From assembly GCA_963170055.1 (NCBI GenBank), contig CAUJGJ010000208.1, forward strand, positions 693,574 to 731,073: a stretch of 37,500 nt of DNA, given 5' to 3'. This document shows, in pieces, positions 33,415 to 37,500 of this stretch. A model generated the notes under the pieces. The model saw only the letters and a program-made list of their open reading frames with translations. It was not told where the DNA came from and did no database searches. A program made the position numbers and the translations under genes. The first letter of the stretch is position 1. Each line of letters begins with the position of its first letter. The DNA is from Halisarca cf. caerulea. Its lineage: Eukaryota > Porifera > Demospongiae > Chondrillida > Halisarcidae.

Positions 33415-33415
<1 letters not shown>

Positions 33416-33619
33416 ATGCATGTGTGAGTATGTACATGTACTCATGTATGTATGCATGTGCACACACGTATGCATAATATATATGTGCATGCTATTATAA
33501 TATGTATGTTTGCATGTGTTTGTGTAACATTTATACTGCAATAAGTGCATAATTATTACTTACTGTATGTCAAAATCTGACCTACTGATGTAATTCCCTA
33601 ATAACACTGATAGTATATA

Positions 33620-33873
33620 CAGTGGAACCTCTCTAAACCGAACCCTCTGTATCCTGAAAACCTCTCTAAACTGGTCATGTTTTCAAGTCCTGCTCTCTAT
33701 ATTTGCTGTACATATAGAACCTCTCTAATCTGGAAACCTCTCTAAACTGGTCATGTTTTCAAGTCCTGCCCTCTATATTTGCTGTACATACAGAACCTCT
33801 CTAATCTGGAAACCTCTCTAAACTGAACCATTTCTTTGGTCCCAAGGGTGTTCGGTTTAGAGAAGTTACACTG
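33620..33873. mobile_element. TA-flanked MITE, 254 bp, with internal duplication
   Basis: Left end CAGTGGAACCTCTCTAAACC; inverse of the right end CAGTGTAACTTCTCTAAACC, both continuing GAAC; TA flanks both sides. Inside, a ~76-bp unit (CCTCTCTAAACTGGTCATGT ... GTACATATAG) is present twice. Without the extra unit it would be about 178 bp. Confidence 0.9.
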
Positions 33874-33875
33874 TA

Positions 33876-34262
33876 CTCCTTGCTCTCTCCCTACCTCATG
33901 TGCAGTAATGAAAACAACACTGATAGTACACATTGCTCTCTCCCTACCTCATGTACAGCACTGAAAACAACACTGATAGTAAGTACTCCTTGCTCTCTCC
34001 CTACCTCATGTGCAGTAATGAAAACAACACTGATAGTACACATTGCTCTCTCCCTACCTCATGTACAGCACTGAAAACAACACTGATAGTAAGTACTCCT
34101 TGCTCTCTCCCTACCTCATGTGCAGTAATGAAAACAACACTGATAGTACACATTGCTCTCTCCCTACCTCATGTACAGCACTGAAAACAACACTGATAGT
34201 GGGTATTTCTTGCTCTCTCCCTACCTCATGTACAGTACTGAATATAACACTGATAGTGAGTA
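33876..34262 (+). repeat. Minisatellite, 110-bp unit (53 + 57) x ~3.5
   Basis: Each unit has two related halves: CTCTCTCCCTACCTCATGTG, CAGTAATGAAAACAACACTG, ATAGTACACATTG, then the CATGTACAGCACTG half ending ATAGTAAGTACTCCTTG. It starts right after the TA of the preceding MITE. From 34263 to 34680 no gene is recognised. Confidence 0.93.
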
Positions 34263-34680
34263 TTCCTTGATGATAAGTATTGTATTTCTGTTATTGAGTA
34301 TACTTACTTGGCTTGTCTGTGAAGGTGTACATACTGACCATATTCAGCTCTATTGTCAAAATGTTAAGCAAGAGGCTATGAATCTACCCACCTATGTATC
34401 TGTGAACACTTTAGTGCCCTGGGGGGGGAGGATTTTCCAGCAGCAATTGTACCACTCAATACACATCCTACTTTGTAGATGGCCTTCAGTTTTCCTCATT
34501 TAGTCTTCGTACAAGTGGACACTATGGACACCCAAATATACAGGACTGGAATGCACACATACGCTGGAATGTTGTTGTTGGTGTGCCTCAGGCCTCCTTA
34601 GAAGTCCTATAATTCAAACACTGTTGAAAATTGATCATGAGAAGTTCATGAGGACGACTATAATGGGTGGTACCAGTATG

Positions 34681-34732
34681 GCTGTGTGTGTGTGTGCGTG
34701 TGTGTGTGCACGTATGTGCATGTGTGTCTGTG

Positions 34733-34784
<52 letters not shown>

Positions 34785-34846
34785 TGAGTGGTCTGCTTGT
34801 TCTAAGGTGAGCTAAGGATAGTCTTGAGTGTTAATTGGTTTCCTTC

Positions 34847-34910
<64 letters not shown>
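34681..34910 (+). repeat. Two (TG)n microsatellites
   Basis: TG runs at about 34681-34784 (with GCGTG and CATGTG breaks) and 34853-34908 (pure). The next 220 bases (34911-35130) hold nothing recognised. Confidence 0.94.
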
Positions 34911-35134
34911 GTGTTTTAGGCAAGGTTTGACATGCTTCCATGCATGTGTTTGTTAAGCCATGGTCGAGGTCTTTGAGGGTGATTTTCTATAATTATAGTA
35001 AGGTTTTGTGTATTTGTCTGGGTTTTCAAGCAAGCTTGGTTTTCATCTAGTGTGTGTTTTCAATCAAGTGAATTTTAACATCAGTGTCAAGCTTTTTTTG
35101 ATTGTGCTTAGAGGATATATCTCAAAACCTGTCT

Positions 35135-35505
35135 TATGCAGTACCACCTGTATACAAAGACCACCTGTCTATAGAGACCGCTGTATGCTGACCCATGGAC
35201 CCTCTCAGTAGTACTAGGGCATCTCTTTAAGGACCACCTGTCTATAGACACTGCTGTATGCTGACCCATGGACCCTCTCAGTAGTACTAAGGCACCACTT
35301 TATAACGACCACCTGTCTACAAAGACCACTGTAGGCTGGCCCAAAGGCCACCTCAGTAGTACTAGAGCACCTATCTAAGGAAACTACTACTGTTTTACCC
35401 CAGAGTGGTCTTTGTAGACAGGTGGTCCTTATACAGAGGTGCCCTAGTACTACTGAGGGGGTACGTATTTGGGTCAGTCTACAGTGGTCTTTGTAGACAG
35501 GTTCA
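35135..35505. mobile_element. Family B repeats arranged as tandem and inverted copies
   Basis: Three direct copies of GACCACCTGTCTAYARAGAC with CTCAGTAGTACTARGGCA run to about 35385. A reverse-oriented copy, GTGGTCTTTGTAGACAGGTG to CCCTAGTACTACTGAGG, fills 35404-35505. The 35300-35505 part could fold as a long imperfect hairpin. Confidence 0.75.
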
Positions 35506-35661
35506 TTTCATATTCAAAATCGGATGTGAAGGTATGATAGCATTCTTTGAAGTAGTCTTACCTCTCACACTGATCCCACCATCATTTGTTGCAGACGCTC
35601 CAGTCCACGCTGTAAAAGTCCTACGTCACACACGCTCTCTGTATAAACATAGCCCTATGTA

Positions 35662-35851
35662 CAGTGAGACCTCACTCATCCACACCTCAGATATCCAGTT
35701 CCCTCACCTTCCCGCACTAGTTTTTACAAGAACAAAAATCAGCAATAGTCCTATTGTACACTATACTACTGATCACTCATTTATCTAGTTCCCTTACTTT
35801 ATCTGCAATTTCATCCTGAGCGGATGTGTGTGGATACGTGGGGTCTCACTG
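35662..35851. mobile_element. TA-flanked MITE, 190 bp
   Basis: Left end CAGTGAGACCTCACTCATCC; inverse of the right end CAGTGAGACCCCACGTATCC, both continuing ACAC; TA flanks both sides. Inside are two similar half-sites, ATATCCAGTTCCCTCACCTT and TTATCTAGTTCCCTTACTTT. Confidence 0.88.
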
Positions 35852-35860
35852 TATGTATAT

Positions 35861-36049
35861 CAAATCCCTGTTTCCAACCCACCCAGTCAAATCCCTGTTT
35901 CCAACCCACCCAGTCAAATCCCTGTTTCCAACCCACCCAGTCAAATCCCTGTTTCCAACCCACCCAGTCAAATCCCTGTTTCCAACCCACCCAGTCAAAT
36001 CCCTGCATCAAATCTGCCCAGTCAAATTCCTCTTTTAGACCCACCCAAT
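35861..36049 (+). repeat. Minisatellite, 27-bp unit x 7
   Basis: The unit is CAAATCCCTGTTTCCAACCC plus ACCCAGT. Five units are identical; the last two are diverged. It starts 9 bp after the MITE end. From 36050 to 36385 no gene is recognised. Confidence 0.95.
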
Positions 36050-36389
36050 CCCATTCCTGTCCAGATACAACCACGCCACCAAGTTCCCCCTGTTAAAGTC
36101 CACCCACATATCTATCCATTCACTACAAAGGATGTTTGATCATAATAATCGGTCAAGTTAAGTAATTTGCATATCTATTAACTTGTGTAAACATAGAACT
36201 CCTATGTTTAGACAGACGCTGCTGACATCAGTGGATCTGCAACTAAACCGAAGCCCTGAGACTCTCCCTGTGGAATTACCATGGATTACCCACCCTACTT
36301 AGTCAGGCCTGATAATACACTGTCACTTGTGTCCACTTATGGAGTGCTGGGGTGGGGTGGGGGGCGGCGCCATAGGCGGGACTTTTGTA

Positions 36390-36566
36390 CAGTGGGACCT
36401 GCATAATCCAGCACCCGTTGGGGAATGAAAAACAGTGCTGGATTAGCAGGTTGCTGGATTATAGAGGTCAGTTTCTATGGTAATATTAGTGGTTGGTGCC
36501 AGAGAATCTTGGCCAGTTTAGGCAAATGCTGGTTTATAGAGGTGCTGTATTAGCCAGGTTTCCCTG
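36390..36566. mobile_element. MITE family D, unexpanded copy, 177 bp
   Basis: Left end CAGTGGGACCTGCATAATCC and inverse of the right end CAGGGAAACCTGGCTAATAC, both continuing to CAGCACC. TA precedes it. The right TA is missing because a tandem array abuts the end. It contains GTGCTGGATTAGCAGGTTGC and TGGATTATAG: only about two units of the 16-bp word that is expanded at 28793-29442. Confidence 0.88.
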
Positions 36567-36830
36567 CCTGACTACCACCCTACTTAGACTAGCCTGCTAC
36601 AACCCCTCCTGTAGCAGGCCTGACTACCACCCTACTTAGACTGGCCTGCTACAACCCCTCCTGTAGCAGACCTGACTACCACCCTACTTAGACTGGCCTG
36701 CTACAACCCCTCCTGCAGCAGGCCTGACTACCACCCTACTTAGACTGGCCTGCTACAACCCCTCCTGCAGCAGGCCTGACTACCACCCTACTTAGACTGG
36801 CCTGCTACAACCCCTCCTGTAGCAGGCCTG
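36567..36830 (+). repeat. Minisatellite, 52-bp unit x ~5, hairpin in each unit
   Basis: The unit is CCTGACTACCACCCTACTTA, GACTGGCCTGCTACAACCCC, TCCTGTAGCAGG. Across units GGCCTGCTAC, ten bases, then GTAGCAGGCC form a perfect 10-bp stem; two units have GCAGCAGG instead. It starts directly at the end of MITE D. Confidence 0.93.
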
Positions 36831-37039
36831 ACTATCACCTGACTATCACCTGATTATACCACACCTGCTTGGTGATCACTGCTGGCTGACCTGAGAATTT
36901 GTTCCATGAATGCATGCAGTGATGTTGTGCTGTTCTACAAATAGCAGTATGAGGAATTTGGAAGGAATGCATAATTCCATCAAACATCATTAGCATGAAA
37001 TGGCCTAACATGAATTGCTGGCCAAGTCCAATGTCATGC

Positions 37040-37215
37040 GTAATACAGAAACCTCTGTAATCCGACATTCTCTCTAATCCAGTCATCTTGTGAGGTACAG
37101 TCACCATATTGAAGTATGCTAAGTGTCACTCTGTAGTCTGACAACCTCCTAATCCGACACTTCTTCAAGCCCCATAAACATTGGATTGGAGATGTTTCAC
37201 TTAACAGAAAATTTC
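37040..37215 (+). mobile_element. Family E repeat
   Basis: AAACCTCTGTAATCCGACAT, TCTCTAATCCAGTCATCTTG, GAGGTACAGTCACCATATTG, AGTGTCACTCTGTAGTCTGA, CAACCTCCTAATCCGACACT, ending GGAGATGTTTCAC. This is the opposite orientation of 29590-29748. Between 36831 and 37039 nothing is recognised. Confidence 0.65.
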
Positions 37216-37293
37216 AGCTCAGTCCGTGAGTTTTGCCTTAAAGAGGTTCGGTTGTGCATATTATATCTTTGCGTGAGGTGAAGATTTGGAGTG

Positions 37294-37500
37294 AAACCTG
37301 TCTATAAAGAACACTCATGAGCCAAAGAGTAGTAGTCTCTATAGACAGGTGGTCCTTGTAGACAGGTGGTCCTTATGAAGAGGTATATTCATATCACAGA
37401 GGTGGTGCACATGCCAGCCTACAGTGGTCTCTGTAGACAGGTAGTCCTATAAAGAGGTGTATCAGTACTACTGAAGGAGCATACAGGCCAGCCTACAGTG
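37294..37500 (-). mobile_element. Family B repeats, running off the right edge
   Basis: GTGAAACCTGTCTATAAAGA at the left, then inverse family B motifs: TCTATAGACAGGTGGTCCTT, AGCCTACAGTGGTCTCTGTA, AGACAGGTAGTCC, TACTACTGAAGGAG. Cut by the window end. Confidence 0.7.

Overview
The window is eukaryotic, from an animal that is not a vertebrate. It has spliced genes with GT/AG introns, an interferon regulatory factor, and a very high load of (AC)n microsatellites, minisatellites and TA-flanked MITEs. No protein is close to a vertebrate copy, and the Jagunal-like protein is strongly diverged. An early-branching metazoan such as a sponge is my best guess, but the sequence does not prove it.

Three genes can be supported. 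(1) The 3' end of a vigilin (HDLBP) gene on the + strand: the last KH-domain exon (750-962), a 6.8 kb intron, and the terminal exon (7785-8027). (2) A complete seven-exon interferon regulatory factor gene on the + strand (12858-16683, 622 aa). It has an IRF DNA-binding domain, a long Pro/Ser-rich linker and an IRF-association domain. A CpG-rich promoter lies in front of it, with a TATA box and a classic kappaB site. (3) A single-exon Jagunal-like ER membrane protein on the - strand (19135-19623), convergent with the IRF gene. I recognise no gene from 19.6 kb to the right edge.

The rest is repeat DNA. (AC)n/(TG)n tracts add up to roughly 2.2 kb by eye. At least ten short elements share one plan: TA target duplication, CAGT-type ends (pogo/Tc1-like) and usually 172-177 bp. 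They belong to several families unrelated inside. A frameshifted non-LTR retrotransposon tail lies at 10.1-10.7 kb. A 230-bp repeat capped by microsatellite at both ends occurs twice in opposite orientation (26.3 and 33.1 kb).

The most interesting pattern is the link between MITEs and minisatellites. Two families are present both as a normal 177-bp copy and as a copy swollen by a tandem array: 17841-18360 gained about 20 units of 17 bp, and 28743-29553 gained about 40 units of 16 bp. Other arrays begin within about 10 bp of a MITE end (33876, 35861, 36567). The window looks like a set of snapshots of minisatellites being born from MITEs.
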